A stretch of DNA of 64,000 nt, taken from Sipunculus nudus (lineage: Eukaryota; Annelida; Sipuncula; Golfingiida; Sipunculidae). The DNA is taken from NCBI GenBank assembly GCA_026874595.1, contig CM049315.1:15442164-15506163 (forward strand). The letters are read 5' to 3'. Every line of letters begins with the position of its first letter. The first letter of the stretch is position 1. Below the pieces are notes generated by a model that saw only the letters and a program-made list of their open reading frames with translations, was not told the DNA's origin and made no database searches. Made by a program: the position numbers and the translations under genes. Below are positions 45,999 to 59,519 of the stretch, one piece after another.

Positions 45999-46650
45999 AT
46001 GTTCATATGAATTGTCGGCTGGGGATTACGGATATTTTATCGATTATCATAACCAAAGTTATTCAAATAACCAGCACCGTAGCGGAGGTTATGCAATATT
46101 CCAATTTTTTACCATAGGGTTACTTTTAAGCAAAATGAAGAGCGACATGGATTGGATCTTAAAATACAGATCTAAAACTGTTAAAAATTTGAATGGTTTG
46201 CCGAGTCGCTACTCTATTTCATGTACATTGTTTTTTATTTTGATACTACACCTTGTCAGAGTCATTGATAATTTTAATGGTCCGCTTCCTTTGATTGATC
46301 TATTGATATTTAGAGCCAGTCGTAACCTAGGTACAACCAGTACTGCTTGTCTGCCCCAACAAGCGATACAATCCAGCACGGTGAGAGACTACCTCACGGA
46401 TCGTTGGACACACCCAACAAACATTCCATACAAATTAAATCGGAAATCTACGCAAATGAAAGTCTCCCCTGCTCATTATCGAGGATACAACCTTATTTTC
46501 ATAAAATCCTTCCCGTCATACATCGCAGTTTTTACAGCCATGCCAGATTCCAATTGGCTGATACAACCGGATGATACCATGAGCCCGCGTGGAGAAGAAG
46601 CAATATCTCATTTTATTTTCAGTAAGTGCCCAGTATTTCGCTCATACTAA
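45982..46650 (+). CDS. 222-codon open frame of unknown nature
   Basis: The longest stop-free run in the window outside repeats, 222 codons to TAA at 46648-46650. It begins inside the CR1 tail with no ATG until about codon 51 (46132). It contains a hydrophobic stretch (SISCTLFFILILHLVRVI) and otherwise no motif I know. Stop-free length is unusual for AT-rich sequence, but there is no splice site, start context or recognisable family. It could be a chance frame, a relic or an unusual exon. Confidence 0.2.
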   Translation, partial: LIIIIKCSYELSAGDYGYFIDYHNQSYSNNQHRSGGYAIFQFFTIGLLLSKMKSDMDWILKYRSKTVKNLNGLPSRYSISCTLFFILILHLVRVIDNFNGPLPLIDLLIFRASRNLGTTSTACLPQQAIQSSTVRDYLTDRWTHPTNIPYKLNRKSTQMKVSPAHYRGYNLIFIKSFPSYIAVFTAMPDSNWLIQPDDTMSPRGEEAISHFIFSKCPVFRSY

Positions 46651-48546
46651 TCATTCGGCAGTACTTTTAGTCCCAATGGCGTCTAACCATCTGTTTTAAT
46701 TGTAATATGTAGAGGTTATATGGGGTATTTATGCTACACAAGAAATGGTAAAATCGTACTTTGCTGTACCGCTTGATGAGACAGAGAAGCGGTACTGATT
46801 GTACCTTGTTGTAACTGTGCTAAAAATTTTCAGTGACTTAGCTCCAGTCATAAAAAGAGCCAGCTAAGTGATCATGTCAAATACTAACGCCGGCACTAGA
46901 CGTTTGACCCAGTGAATTCTTTTTTATTTCTTCCTCTCAGTATTTAAAGACGACCTATAGGGGTTCAGGCCCGGCATATAAACGTTTATGTGACATGTTG
47001 AATGGTCCAGGTGGTAATAAGCTGGGTCTCTGTCCTTTCTTTGTGCCCCTCCGGCTCCCGGATGTCGGGATAATACTATAAAATGTCGGCCAGGGAGACG
47101 GTGGAGACACACCGAGCTTACCCTGACCAGGATCAGTATATTCCCAAAACCTCGGGTCTCATATGACTGAGACGGGAATATAAGCGTTTCTTTGTAATCT
47201 AGAGCATATAAAGGAAACACTTTTGTCGTTAGAAAGGTTGCTTTCTTCCTAAATACGTCTGATCCGTTATCCTGGCTTTATGGGTCGATATTGGCGTGAC
47301 ACCGCATGGATATATGCAAATCAGTACAAAATAGAACATGTGGCGAAAGTTGCCAAAATGTCCGACATCATGTTTTTATAATTTGAAACAAACAAATAAG
47401 TTTATGTTCCAAAGTATTTATTTTTGGTGCTAGTCTACTGACAGAATGAACATATTATCATATTTAAAGATGGTCACGTGAATGAATGATTTCTCAATGT
47501 GTGTGGCCATTACTTCATCAATTTGTTTCCAGATTAAAATGAGAAAATAAACTAGATTTTATTTTGTACTTTTTTGTAAAATTCATAAACCTTAATAAAA
47601 CGAGTCTAATTGATTTAAAATTATCTTAATGTTCAGTCCATTCTTATTAAGTAGTTTTAAAATAAATAATGCCAAAAGATCAAATAAACACTGACAAAAT
47701 AAAGCTAATAAAGCAGTATCAACTCATTTCTTGCAATTTGAGCATTATAAAAAATCAAAATGTTATTCCCTAATAGAATATGATGAGCTCCTAACTGAAA
47801 TATTTATGGCAGGTTACGTATATTGCACTACTTACTGCGAACACTTAAGTTTACAGTGGTCTTTTATTTTAAAGTTTATCCCTAAATTTTGTTACATTTC
47901 TGCTTGTGCAAGTTAATTTTGTCCAGCAAAATTGACAATATGGCCGTGTCATTAAAAGAATGTAAGAAATGTCCCCTGACGAGATAACGTGATGTTTATT
48001 CAGAGAGTAGGGACTATCAAGGAAAACGAAAGAGGGCTTCCGATAACGTCACGATGGAAGATGATGAATCATACTTTTAAATCTTAATCACTAGAGTTCA
48101 ACCTCGTCAAGATGGCGTATCGCTTTCAAAAACGACAACACAAATAACATTTAAAAACGTGTAATGGAAAACTGACTTAACACTTTTTGAATGGAAATGG
48201 GTTTCATTTTTGTCAACATACAAAATTCAAACTAAAATTTGGGAACCAATTTTTCATAGATGTTACCAAGATTAATCAGTGATTAGCATTACCCATTGTA
48301 TAACACCGGTAGTGTCATCCTTAACTCTTTTTCATCATTTTTTAAACACTGTTATTCATATATATCTTTTCAAGAACTTAAGTGCTCTTTTGCATCATTC
48401 TGCGAATTGGCAAAATACCATGTTTTTTTTTTCTCCATTTCTTCATTAAAAAATGCTCAGAGTGTTTCGGTTTAAGGGTCCTTAAGGGTTTCTGCAATAC
48501 CAACTCGCTACAGAAGATGTCAAGCACATGCGATGTGTTCTCGATA
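46651..48546. other. No gene recognised
   Basis: The GC-richer stretch 46940-47220 keeps open frames on the minus strand, one ending at a good donor (GTCAGG|GTAAGC, about 47125), but nothing recognisable is encoded. The rest is AT-rich without structure. Confidence 0.4.
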
Positions 48547-48898
48547 CACTCTTAAAAATGACGTTACACAGATGTTTTACATGATGTTTAGCATGTTTTG
48601 TATGCAAACATGTTTCAATTTTAAACATGTTTCAAAACATGGTTCACCGTTTTTTTTTCAAAATTCGGTCCATTGAAACATCATGCTATGTAGTTACATG
48701 TGTGAAACTGTGTAACACATGTTTTAAGACATGTCTCGGGCGGGAAATTACATTTTACTTGTTTTAATCGCCGTTATTTTTTGCCACTGATCTCATGACC
48801 GGATATTCTCCCAATTCGTATGATAAACTGATTGCCAGTGGTGGCGGGAAAGATGAAAACTTCCGAGAAAACGGAACGTGATTTTGAGCAATTACCAG

Positions 48899-48971
48899 GT
48901 CCACCTTTGATGATATTCAGTCTTGGGCGCAGAGAAGGTTTCCTGTAGCAACCCAAAATGTAATTTGCCAG
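48899..48971 (+). CDS. Candidate exon inside the 6.6 kb segment
   Basis: Acceptor CAATTACCAG and donor AAAAG|GTGAGT. One frame reads STFDDIQSWAQRRFPVATQN and then VICQKLK, leaving in phase 1. The W...F....... LK spacing recalls helix-turn-helix N-termini of CENP-B/pogo-type proteins, but that is a weak resemblance. Two stops precede it in frame, so an upstream exon would be needed. It pairs in phase with 51330-51649. Confidence 0.3.
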
Positions 48972-49173
48972 AAATTAAAAGGTGAGTGAAACGTTAAGTT
49001 TGTGAACAGTATATTTATTCATAATATAGCTCATACTATAGTCATAGAGATACAAATATTCATGCTTTATATAAAGTACAACGACATTTTACCTTCACAA
49101 GAATTAATATGCAATATAAAGTACAAACCACCATTCAAATACAGTAATGTCACTTATGGGACAATTTATATAC

Positions 49174-49376
49174 AAGGGTATGTACAGGATTTTGGAAAGG
49201 TGGGTGGGTGGGGGGGGTTTAACCTCGGGGTGATTTCCAAAATAAAAGTCCTTACTTTTCAAAAGCTGATGGGATAAAGCCCTCTGAAGGGCCAATAATT
49301 CACTGGTTGTCATTGTAAAGGGGGGGGGGACTTTCTTGACCCCTTGGAATCCCCAACCCCACAATGCCGCGCCCCT
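49174..49376. mobile_element. Degenerate CAGGGGCG-family element
   Basis: Left part AAGGGTATGTACAGGATTTT and right end GCCGCGCCCCTG resemble the ends of 18366-18765, with the same G-run interior. A further relic with long G and C runs lies at 49440-49505. Boundaries are approximate. Confidence 0.4.
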
Positions 49377-50049
49377 GAATATAAGACTTTCCAGTGCACT
49401 TATTCCATGTGAGTCCAGAACACAAGTAAGTAGTAGCGTCAATTTATCTTCGGGGGGGGGGGGGGGGGGAGGACGCCCCCCCCCCCATCCATATTGATGC
49501 CCCTGCAAGTAAGTACATTTAAGAGGGGGCAATCAAGCAAGCAGGAATGTTAATGACTGTAGCAGTCTTTGAAATTTGGAGTGTTTTTTATATTTAAAGA
49601 ATTGATTTTAAATAGACATGTTGTTTTTATATTTTTAAAAGTAAAACAAGTGGTCATTAGCAGCTTTTTATTAGAAACTACTGTACAAAATTCAGTTTGG
49701 TTCGGCTTAACCATGACCCATCCTTGGGTGCATTGTGGACCTAAGTTTACATGTATAGGCTGCTGAGTAGGTAAGATATTTATTTATCAAATGTGATACA
49801 AGAAGTAGGCTGTGCAAAGATAAATTTTTCAAGGCAGTTTTACTGAAACCTTGAATTTGAAGATGAATAAGGAAGGCATAAGTAATTTGTGATCAGAATG
49901 ATAAAATTAGCAAATTCAAAACCTGTAATTATGTGCAATATCATATTGGTGTAGATTAAATCTGCAGCATGTTCAAAAATTACCTCATGGGCACATCATA
50001 AACAAAATGGTAATTTATGCATCTTATCAATACTGAATGTGTGCACACG

Positions 50050-50700
50050 GGTGGTGATGGTGGAATAGGTTCCAGAGTAACAAGGCTGGATGTGTGAATG
50101 GAGTCCAGGGTACCAATGCTTGATGTGTGGTGCTAGTAGATTTTGGTCAAGGGTACCAAGGCTGGGTGTGTGTACATGGGTGTTGGTGGAACTGGGTTCA
50201 GAGTACCAAGTCTGGATGTGTGAATACATGACTGGTGGTGAACTTAGGTCCAGGGTACCAAGGCTGGATGAATGTACATGGGTGTTGGTGGAATGGGGTT
50301 CAGGGTACCAAGAATGGATGTGGGCACATTTGTAGTGTTGGGGGAATAGGGTCTAGGGTACCAGTGCTGGATGCATGCATATGGGTGGTGCTTGTGGAAT
50401 AGGGTTCAGGATACCAAGTCTGGATGGTTGAAAACATGACTGGTGGTACCAAGTCTGGTTGTTTGCACATGGTGTTGATGGAACTGGGTCTAGGGTATCA
50501 AGGTTGGATGTGTGTACATGGGTGTTGGAGGAATGGAGTCCAGGGTACCAAGGCTGGATGTGTGTACATGGGTTTTGGTGGTGGGACTGCATTGGATACC
50601 CAGGCTGGGTGGGTAAATATTGGTGGTGGGATGGTTTCCAGGGTACCAAGGTTGGATGTGGGTATATTGGTGGTAATGGTGGAATAGTGGTTCCAGTTTC
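50050..50700. repeat. G/T-rich minisatellite of about 48 bp units
   Basis: About thirteen units containing AGGGTACCAAGGCTGGATG and CATGGGTGTTGGTGGAAT, start-to-start spacing mostly 45-55 bp. The strand shows strong G over C asymmetry. Open frames across it are a by-product of the repeat. Confidence 0.92.
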
Positions 50701-51329
50701 CCATGTTAGAGTGAATTAGGGGAGAGTGTGAATATTTAATTTAGTAATTCTTGCTTCACTTTATCCAAATTTTTTTTTATTTTTACACAAGTATGCAAAT
50801 TTTTCCCTCTTGTATAATTTTTGGTAATAGTTGAAGTTTTCTAGTTGAACATATTTGCAGGTAATATATTTTTAATCCTCGATTAAATATAAAGTACATG
50901 TGATGTTTTATTTTGTTATTGTCAATGCCACTGAATTATTAAATGACAGATGCTTACAACATATTTTGCTAACCAGCAGCTTTAAATTCCTGAGGGGTCT
51001 TTGATTCAATTTTTGTAAACATTCATATTATTCCATTAAAGAGGTATAACTTTTAGAGGCCTTATTCTTATATATCATCATTATATTACAAGGTGTAAAC
51101 AGTATTTGAATAAAATGTAAGAAGTGGACATTTTCTTTTTATAAAAAAAACCTCCATATAAATAACTGTTATAAATTCTTCTTGGACTTGTGTCAGTATC
51201 TAGCTGATGTCAGTGCATTCCATGCAGCTGCATGCATGTTTAAGAACTGTCAGCTGTGTTTCTTCTTTTTCTCCAAACTGACTATGGAAATAACTGATAG
51301 ATACTGATAAATTGCTACACCTTTTTCAG

Positions 51330-51649
51330 AAAGATGTCAAAGAAGATTCATTTTGTACACAAGAGGGTACAGAACCAACACCTGTTTTATCATAGACAAT
51401 GGAGAAATGAGGTCAGGTGCTATTTTGAGTGACTCCATGAAAATATGTTTAATTGAGAATGGTTCAGTATGGAAAACCTCGTACCTACTTCGAGGTACTT
51501 CCTCACACTCTATTCTTAATATAACTAACCCAGCACAATACATGCAACTTCTCAACCCACTTCAGGAAGAGTGTTTTGAAAATAAAGTGCCCAATAAGGA
51601 CAAGTCAACTTCTTCCACAGTTTGTGGCTGCATTAAAATAATTTAGTAT
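51330..51649 (+). CDS. Candidate terminal exon inside the 6.6 kb segment
   Basis: Follows a good acceptor (ACACCTTTTTCAG). Entering in phase 1 it stays open about 106 codons to TAG at 51644-51646, including TRGYRTNTCFIIDNGEMRSG, MKICLIENGSVWKTSYLLRG and ECFENKVPNKDK. Cys, Asn and Ser-rich, not low complexity, and unlike the surrounding AT-rich DNA. The phase agrees with the candidate exon ending at 48971. I do not recognise the product; a transposon-encoded or host protein are both possible. Confidence 0.35.
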
Positions 51650-54469
51650 TTGATTCTTTTGTTACATCCTTAGTGTTCTACATATTTTCTAAGAAATCTT
51701 TTATGAATTTTACTATTCACATATGTAAAATGTTTCACTCTTTTTTTATGGTAATTGGTTTTTTCTAACTCTTAGAAATGTTTGATGAATCACTGTGAAC
51801 CTACAGCAGTTACTTAATCTTGTACAATCTGGATGATTTATCATGTATTTCATTATTTGTATGAGGCTTCATTTGCACCAAATTTGTATTTATGTTAAAG
51901 TTCCAAATGTGATGGTACAGGCTATATATGGCAAATGTGTAATTTGTAGTATTTAATTGTCATGATTGATTGCATAAATGTAACCTTGTAAAGCTTCAAG
52001 TATTTACAGATGGAGGCCTAGTTTTAGGATTCTAATTTTAAATTTATATTAAAGTGATACCAACCAAGGATTCGGTATTCTGAAAATATTAGGTGTTTAA
52101 TTAGGGTGCTTTCAGTATTGCTCTGATAGATTCTTTTGATACACTAATCAGAATAGCAGCTGATGTGCCTCTCAACTATGCTGAATTGCTGAGAAATCTT
52201 CAGTCATGGAAGACTTTTTTGATGCCAGCTTTTCTGTATTTTATATTACCCTTTTTGGCTGTAAAAAATTGGCTGTCGTCAGACTGAAGCTAGAAACACT
52301 GAAAGTAAATATATTGGCATGTCTGAATTATGTAAATGCTCATTCATGATCTGAGATCATTATATATTTATATTATACAGTCAGTTTTATATAATTGCGA
52401 TACTTGCAGTTGTTACACACAGTGCATGCAAAAATTTATAGTATTGGGACATTTAATTTGCAGTTTTTTCATGCTAGTAAACCTAAGTTGTTTTCTGCTT
52501 CAGGATGTGTTAGGTTAGATTGTAGAAAACTGTCCAACATAAAAAAAAAATTCTAAAAGGAGTATACTTCATATTAAAAAAATTAATACACGTAAAATAT
52601 AATGCATGTTTCAAGTTTTCTTTTGGAAGAAGAAAGCTATTTAATGTTAAGAAAAATTTGATACACTTGTATGTTCTTATATCCATTAGAAAATTCAAGA
52701 GCAACTTTTTAAGAGGTTTTTATCAAATAATTATTCAACTTTACAGTTTTAGCTCGCTGACTAAGACTCTTTGGCTTTTAAGTGTTTAGAATTAAATGCA
52801 AGCTGTAAATTTTCAGTTGTAAATTGTAATAGGTTTAAACTTATTTATTATATATTAAAGCTATGAGAGCAGCTACTTTTAGCCATTATTTAAATGTTTC
52901 GAATCTGTTTTCTCTTGAATTGTCAACGTAGTTGATTTTTTAAATTGAATTAAATTTCTAAAATTAAATATTGAAATAAAACTTGCAAATTAGTGTATAC
53001 ATTATAGCATTTCATTCAAATCTCTTAAGCTGGCTGGGCATTACTGAGCATAACACTGGTGCTTGCAGTCAGGTATATTGAGTAAACGTTCATATAATTT
53101 CATTTTTAGCTAAACTGGCAATATGTTAAACCAGTTTTTAGAAATAATAATTAAGTTTTTCTTAATCAAATGAATTCTTTCATCACCAATCTTTTTTTTA
53201 CTTATTGCAATTATTAAATTAAATGTGTATTATTATACTGTAACTAACCTCCACTTTCTTCCTTATTGCATTTAAAAGGGTTTCACACAGTCCAAGTGGG
53301 TATTTATTACATGCATGTTACAGTGAGAATATGAAATCTTTAATTTTACAAATGTGTAATTATGAGAGGCTCCAGCATCTTTCAGGTTGTCGATAAATTG
53401 TAAAATTGACACCAAACACACCAAATGTGTAAGAAATACAACTCGGTAGAGCATATTATGTGTATATTTATATGCTGAACATTTTTAAATATTAATAAAA
53501 AAATAAAATATTGCCTCATTTCCATTTACTAGGATTTTATACAAATTTTCTCTTTACCAATTCCAGCTGAGCGCCATGACCCACAAGTTCCTTGTTATTC
53601 ATTGTGCAGCAGATTAGATCAGGTTTGCTAGGTTTAATTATTGTTGTAATTTATAGTAAATAATATTTGTGTATACAGCTATGGGGAAGACAAAGTTGTA
53701 CCAGTACTGGTACATTCAGTATTGATATGATAAATGAATACATGCAGACAGCAGATATTTAAGTAGATACTAAATAAACCTTATCTTATTGCTGTTAATG
53801 TGCGTGACTGCATCTATTGTAAAAGAACACTTACAGAAAACTGTGTATTTCAAATATAATATACATTGCCATTTCTGATAAAGGTCTGCACTATGTATTC
53901 CACATTTTTATGCCAAGCATTTTTAAACTAACGAAAATTTTGTAGAAGCCATGAACTGCCATCAAACTGTCAGCATTGCCCATTTTAAATATACTGATAT
54001 ATATAAAATATTCTTTTTTCGTCTTTTGAGATAAGAGTTCCTGCCTTTTTTAATTATATGGGACCAGTTATGAGTCCTAGACTTATACATGGTATTCTAA
54101 ATCACTTTTAATATGTTTCTATACCCACAATAAGTAATTTTGTTTTGATATATATTTCTATTAGCGTCTTCGTCTTCAGCACCTGGCTGTAATGTATTTG
54201 ATCTGGGAAATTTAAGGAGGCAATCAATTATTTAAGGTTCCTGGTAGCTTTATATAATAACCTATGATTGATAACCCATACTGGAAACGTTTCCTGTTCA
54301 GTGCATCCTCCAAATTAGAAAGCATTGTCTAAGGAATAAATGTTATCTTTTCAGTAAATTTGTGAGTTGTTTCATCAGAAGCACCTCGTCAGGTTTTCAT
54401 AATGGTTGCAGTGGACATTAAACGGCAAAGACAAACAACAAAGAACATTTTCTGTGACTTTAAATATTT
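51650..54469. other. Very AT-rich, no gene seen
   Basis: Almost no open frames above 60 codons and no repeats until the CATGTTT array. If 51330-51649 is a true last exon, part of this could be its 3' untranslated region. Confidence 0.4.
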
Positions 54470-55160
54470 TTCAAAACATGTTTTATTTTGTAGACATTTT
54501 GGAGACATGATTAAAATGCTAATATGCCTTCGATGGGCAAATGTAATTTTTTTCTAGGAAAACGAAACTTTCTTTTGGAACATATAAAAACATGAAACAC
54601 AGTGACATGTTTTACTCTAAGTTAAAACATGCTTCTTTGGAAAACACATGTTTCGAAAAAATGGGACAACTACACGTTTTAGGCTGAACAGACGTTTTGA
54701 ATAGTTACATGTTTTATGAAAGTGAAACATGTCTTAAAACATGTCTTATATGTGACATATTTCATATAATGACATGTAACACTGAGACATGTTTAACTCT
54801 AAGTTTAAAACATGTTTCTTAGGAGAAAACATGTTTCGAAAAATGGGACAACTACATGTTTTAGGCTAAACAAACGTTTTAAATAGTTACATGTTTTATG
54901 AAAAATGAGACATGTCTTAAGACATGTCATATATGTGACATATTTCATATAAAAACATGTAACACAGAGACATGTTTTATCTTACTGTCCATGAAATTTT
55001 CTCTGTGTGTGAAACATGTTTTATATATAACCATGTTTCAAGAGGATTAAAAACATGTTTTCGCAGTTGAAACATCTGTGAGTCATGAAACATGCTGGAA
55101 ACATGTTTCGAAAAATGGGACAGAATGGTGTTTTAAATAGAAACGTGAAACATGTCCTCA
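54470..55160. repeat. CATGTTT-rich array with 182-bp tandem duplication
   Basis: Many copies of AAACATGTTT and GACATGTCTTA palindromes. A unit running through ATGGGACAACTACATGTTTT, TTTTAAATAGTTACATGTTT and GACATATTTCATATA occurs twice (from about 54600 and 54780) and once more partially near 55090. Confidence 0.85.
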
Positions 55161-55172
55161 GTTTTTAGAGTG

Positions 55173-58100
55173 TTCATGTTTTAGCATTATATTCCTGCTC
55201 CATGCCTATACGGGTAACATCGCTTGGTTAAAACAAGTGGTGCATGTCTCGACACACAGACTGTAGTTTATGGTTATAAAGTGACTGTCTGACTTTTTCA
55301 TTGGTTCTGTAGGTCTCTAGGGTTTGGAAAAAAATTACCCTTAAAAGTTGTTCTGCCAGCTAGGGGAAATATCACACAGTTCGACATTTTACGTGCTTTG
55401 GGTCATTAAGAAGAATTATTGCTCACTGTTATGGTATCCGGTAGCCCCGGATCAGGCATACGCTGATATTTCATCAGAATGATACCTCCATAAGGGTTGA
55501 GAATATAAATATATATAATTTACGGAAAGAGATATGCAATAAAATGCTATATCATCAAAATGTAATAACGTCATTTATCATAACTCGTAACTGGCGATAT
55601 AATGTGACTGCCAGGTGATTTGGGCATCAAAATAAAATGTTACTGAAAGGGGATCGTAGAATATTTTTCATTTGACGCTCTCGCGGTGCTGTATTTTTTA
55701 TGACATGACCGGGCAAAACTTCTATTGTAATTTAATAAAAGATCAGAGAGTTAATGGCATTTGGCGCTTCTGCGGTACTTTATCACTCAGTCTAGCCAGG
55801 TGCAGGTCAAGAGTTCACTCAGTGCAGTAGCTTGAGCCAGCAATTGGTCACATTTCCCTGGGGGTAACTGCCTTTCTCACCTAGGCCTGGTCAGCCAAGT
55901 GCTTTAAACTCAATAGATGTTTGACTTGTTAGCCTGATATTTTTATCTGTCTATGCGTCTTTGATGACGTTCTGGTTCACAAAACAGGTGTCGCCACCAA
56001 CAATGACTTTGCACAGTGTATGTGCCTGCTTATTTCTCCAGAGGAATTTGATATATCAGCCCGAATTGGGCATATTTATACATATCGTAAAGCTTTGTCA
56101 TATACAAGACTGGTGGTGCCACCTAGGATATGGTGTAGTGTATGCCCCTGCTTATATCTCAGGAAGGGATATCAGCCTGAAATTGGGCATATGTATACAT
56201 CTCTGATACCTTCGCCGTATACAAGACATGCAGGCCTACTTGAAAAGTAATGGCCCAGCATTGAAACATTATGTCTGGTGTATAAACCATTGCGCAGCTT
56301 CGTATTAGGCCTGTAGGCCTTGTTAGTCAATTAGCATTGTATCTATAAATGTTATATAAGATCAAATTTTATATCAAGTTTATACCCTTAATATCCCTTT
56401 GTTTCAACAATTGTCTTTTTTAAGAGAACTCAAAGCAACCCAGTGGCTGGAAACGTAAATCACCTCTTGGTCAATGGACTGTCAGACGCTAGTGTCAGTC
56501 TAGACATCTTTTCACAACAATATATTTTGTATCAGTTTAGATTACATTATGTTATTGGTGATAATTAAAGTATTTGTGAAAAGTAAATTTTAACATTAAT
56601 TAAGTTTCTCTCTGAATGATTCCTTAAAATTGAAGTTTTTCTTATTTTTTTACAATGACCATTGTACCTAGGATGCACACTCTATACCTCTTTCGAAGGG
56701 AAGAGCAGCCTGTTATTGTGTGCATGTAAATAAATATCTACATTTATATCTAAAAAATAAACAACATTTACACCTATGCCAAGACACAAGGGGACAGAAA
56801 TATTTTGTTTATGTGTGTAATTTCTATGTAGCAATTAAAGTTATTGGGCATATTATTTCAAACGACCCAGACCTCACTTGTAGAAAACTGCAGGAAACCG
56901 TGTCCATTAATATCATTACTTGATTCCATTCTGCTGCGAAAAAAATAGCTCATTTCTTGTATTCTTGACATATATTAACTGGTTTAGGGCTTGAATTTTG
57001 GTGAGTCTTTGTTTTTATATCTGCAATTGAATTAATTTCAATGAATATATTGTGATTAAATTAAATACATGATGTCAGCAGCTGTGGAGAGGAATGATCG
57101 CCTGAGAAAAGGAAGTTTGTCTGCATTGATGATTTATTAAGCATGATTGTTGGATAAAATTTGCAATCTGTTTCCGACAAAATATGGCTTAAGAAATGAT
57201 TATGTTGGAGCTTTATATAAAGGCTTTGAGCCAATTATAAAACACATATTTGGATCTGAATGAAAAGTTATGCCTATGGCCTCTTATTAGAGAAAGGTAC
57301 TGAAAGAGGGAATTTGGTAAGAAGGTTAAAACGCTTAGCCAACGCGAAATATTATTATAAAAATAAATGAAATTTTTATTAAATAAATGTTTCAATTTTA
57401 CCGAACTGTTGCACCCTCTTGTGTCCATTGTCTAATCTCTCTGGCTATTCTCTATCGTTTACAACCAGCGAAATTCTCTCAAAGTATAAGGATGTTGTTT
57501 AATTGTATATTATTTTTGTAAAATATGCAGTGATCTTCGCGTTTTAGGTGAAGGTTTAGTCATTTAAATTGTTTGATATACTTTATTATCATTTATATTG
57601 TAAAATCAACATGGAAGAGTAGGAACCCCATGTAAATTAAGGAGTTTTTGAAAGTTTAAGGAATTCATCACATTATTTCAATCCCCTATGTCAAAACATA
57701 AAATGTTGATGGATACACTGTTGGGTAAAGCGTATTGTTAGCTACTTAAATTGGGGTCGACAGACCCTATTTTTTGTCGTATTGCCCCACCCTGGCTAAA
57801 AAAGTGGCATTATTAAAGCATTTGATGTTCCTATTTGGAGAGATGCTGTGTAAAGTGTTGGTTAAAGTTTGTCTAACCCTTGTACCCCGTATAGCAAAAT
57901 CCTGGATCTGCCACTGACGACTTGTGTAATCAGAAGTATCAGAATTAAACACACATTTAATTAAATTCAACTATTTTGTAAGAAACTTTAATTTAAACAG
58001 AGCTTGATTCATCTCTTTTACATTTGATAAAACTCGTCCATATAAACAAAATGAAATAAGCAGAACAATTATCGGCACGTTCGTTATAGTAATACCAATA

Positions 58101-59500
58101 TATAAAATGATACAATCTTCGTCGTCAAAATAATTTTCTTTGAATAAGAGTTTTGATAAGTTTTTCTATCATCTTTCCCCAGCACGTTCAGATACCGTAT
58201 TACGTGTTGTAGATGAAACGTCTTCATTGTACCATTCAAGGAAATACAGTATATAAGATACTGCCGTCATTGTGAAAATATTATAGTCACATTCTTATTT
58301 ACAAACTCTGCCAAGGGAAAAACGCAAAATGATAAAAAGGAGGCCAGCCCTCAGATGATTTACAATGTAATCAATCTACAACAATATGAGAGGGAGAAAA
58401 TATAATTACCAGTTATGTTTTATTAAAGACGCGTATCTATCTTAGTGACAAAACTATCTTATATCTAATACGATATTTTAAATGTCTAAACAAAACTGTC
58501 TCATGATATGTTATTGAAATATGTATCTTGACAGCCAATCGATGTTTTACTCTGTGTAGCTGTCACCCTGCCACAAGTCTGACTGGCTTGATCATATTTC
58601 AGATCAGGTCACAAAATTTCCTGAGCATAAGAGGCACAAATAGTGTCCCTTTGACAGGAGAAAGTGATAGTGATCGTGAGAGGAGGGGACGCCAAAGAGC
58701 CCTGTCTTGAGAAATTGATTACGCTGAAAGTGAGAGTTAAGTAAGAGTTGATCATTCATGCTGTCGTACCGTTATCGCCGGCGGCTAGAGAGCAATCTAC
58801 GCCATATCGCTTACAGATTTTTTTTCTGTCAATGTGATCCCCCATCACGGAGAACTCCGGCTTCTTAGGCCGCATCTAAAACACGTTTATGGAATCGCCG
58901 CCCCTATTTATCACGGACTTATCATTTATTTTTCTTTGAAGTAAATATTAATGTTTCTCTTTCCATGGTCTCTAAAGAATACATTTTTGGAATAAAAAGA
59001 AACATTTTCTTTTATCAAAATTGAATAATATTTTCCAGTGCGTCATTTAAAAAAAATTGTCGAACAATTTTGTATCATTACTCCACACCGACACAGTTCC
59101 ATGTGTTTAGTCAAAGTCTGTAAAATAATAAGAAACAAATTGGCCCACCAGCCTCATATCAGTCTCCATATCTACCTATCTTAGAGTGTGAAGATCAATT
59201 TATTTTCGTGAGTGGCCTTATATTCCTACATGAGGCCCGGTCATAGCGAGAGACACGTGGTTTAAACGTTTTAGTACCTGACACCCTTCCGACATAATTT
59301 GTCACAGTAAAAGAAAAAGCCGCCTGTTTACATTGCACATGCGCACATATTTACCAAATATCACTCAAGGTATCAACCGCAAACATTCTTGTTCAGTAAT
59401 TCTGCTTTAAAACAGTTTTTATTCAACATATTAAATGCACCGCATCTTGCCTGAACTACACTTTAGGCCTTTACCCCCTATGTATTTAGAAGTCCCAGTG
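55173..59500. other. AT-rich sequence with one tandem duplication
   Basis: 56012-56240 is a diverged duplication of about 120 bp (GTGTATGTGCCTGCTTATTT and GTGTATGCCCCTGCTTATAT; GGGCATAT and GTATACAAGAC recur in both). No gene is seen elsewhere in the stretch. Confidence 0.5.
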
Positions 59501-59519
59501 CATTTTTGTTAAATATATT

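Larger units (their letters stand above)
48547..55172. mobile_element. Possible 6.6 kb element with inverted ends and CATGTTT arrays
   Basis: The left end reads ACACTCTTAAAAATGA and the right end, reversed, ACACTCTAAAAACTGA. Both ends run into dense AAACATGTTT-type palindromic motifs (48560-48745 and 54470-55160). The right array includes a 182-bp tandem duplication (GGGACAACTACATGTTTTAG-type at 54663 and 54845). A dense subterminal motif array is a common transposase-binding arrangement. No target duplication was found, so two separate smaller elements with unique DNA between them remain possible. Confidence 0.45.

Noticed and set aside
50090-50719. Several overlapping open frames with WMCVHG-type repeats
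   Set aside because: They are translation of the 48-bp minisatellite in several frames at once, not genes.
57765-57935. Segment ending AATCCTGGATCTGCCACTGA, resembling a decayed CAGGGGCG-family end
   Set aside because: Too diverged at both ends to support a call.
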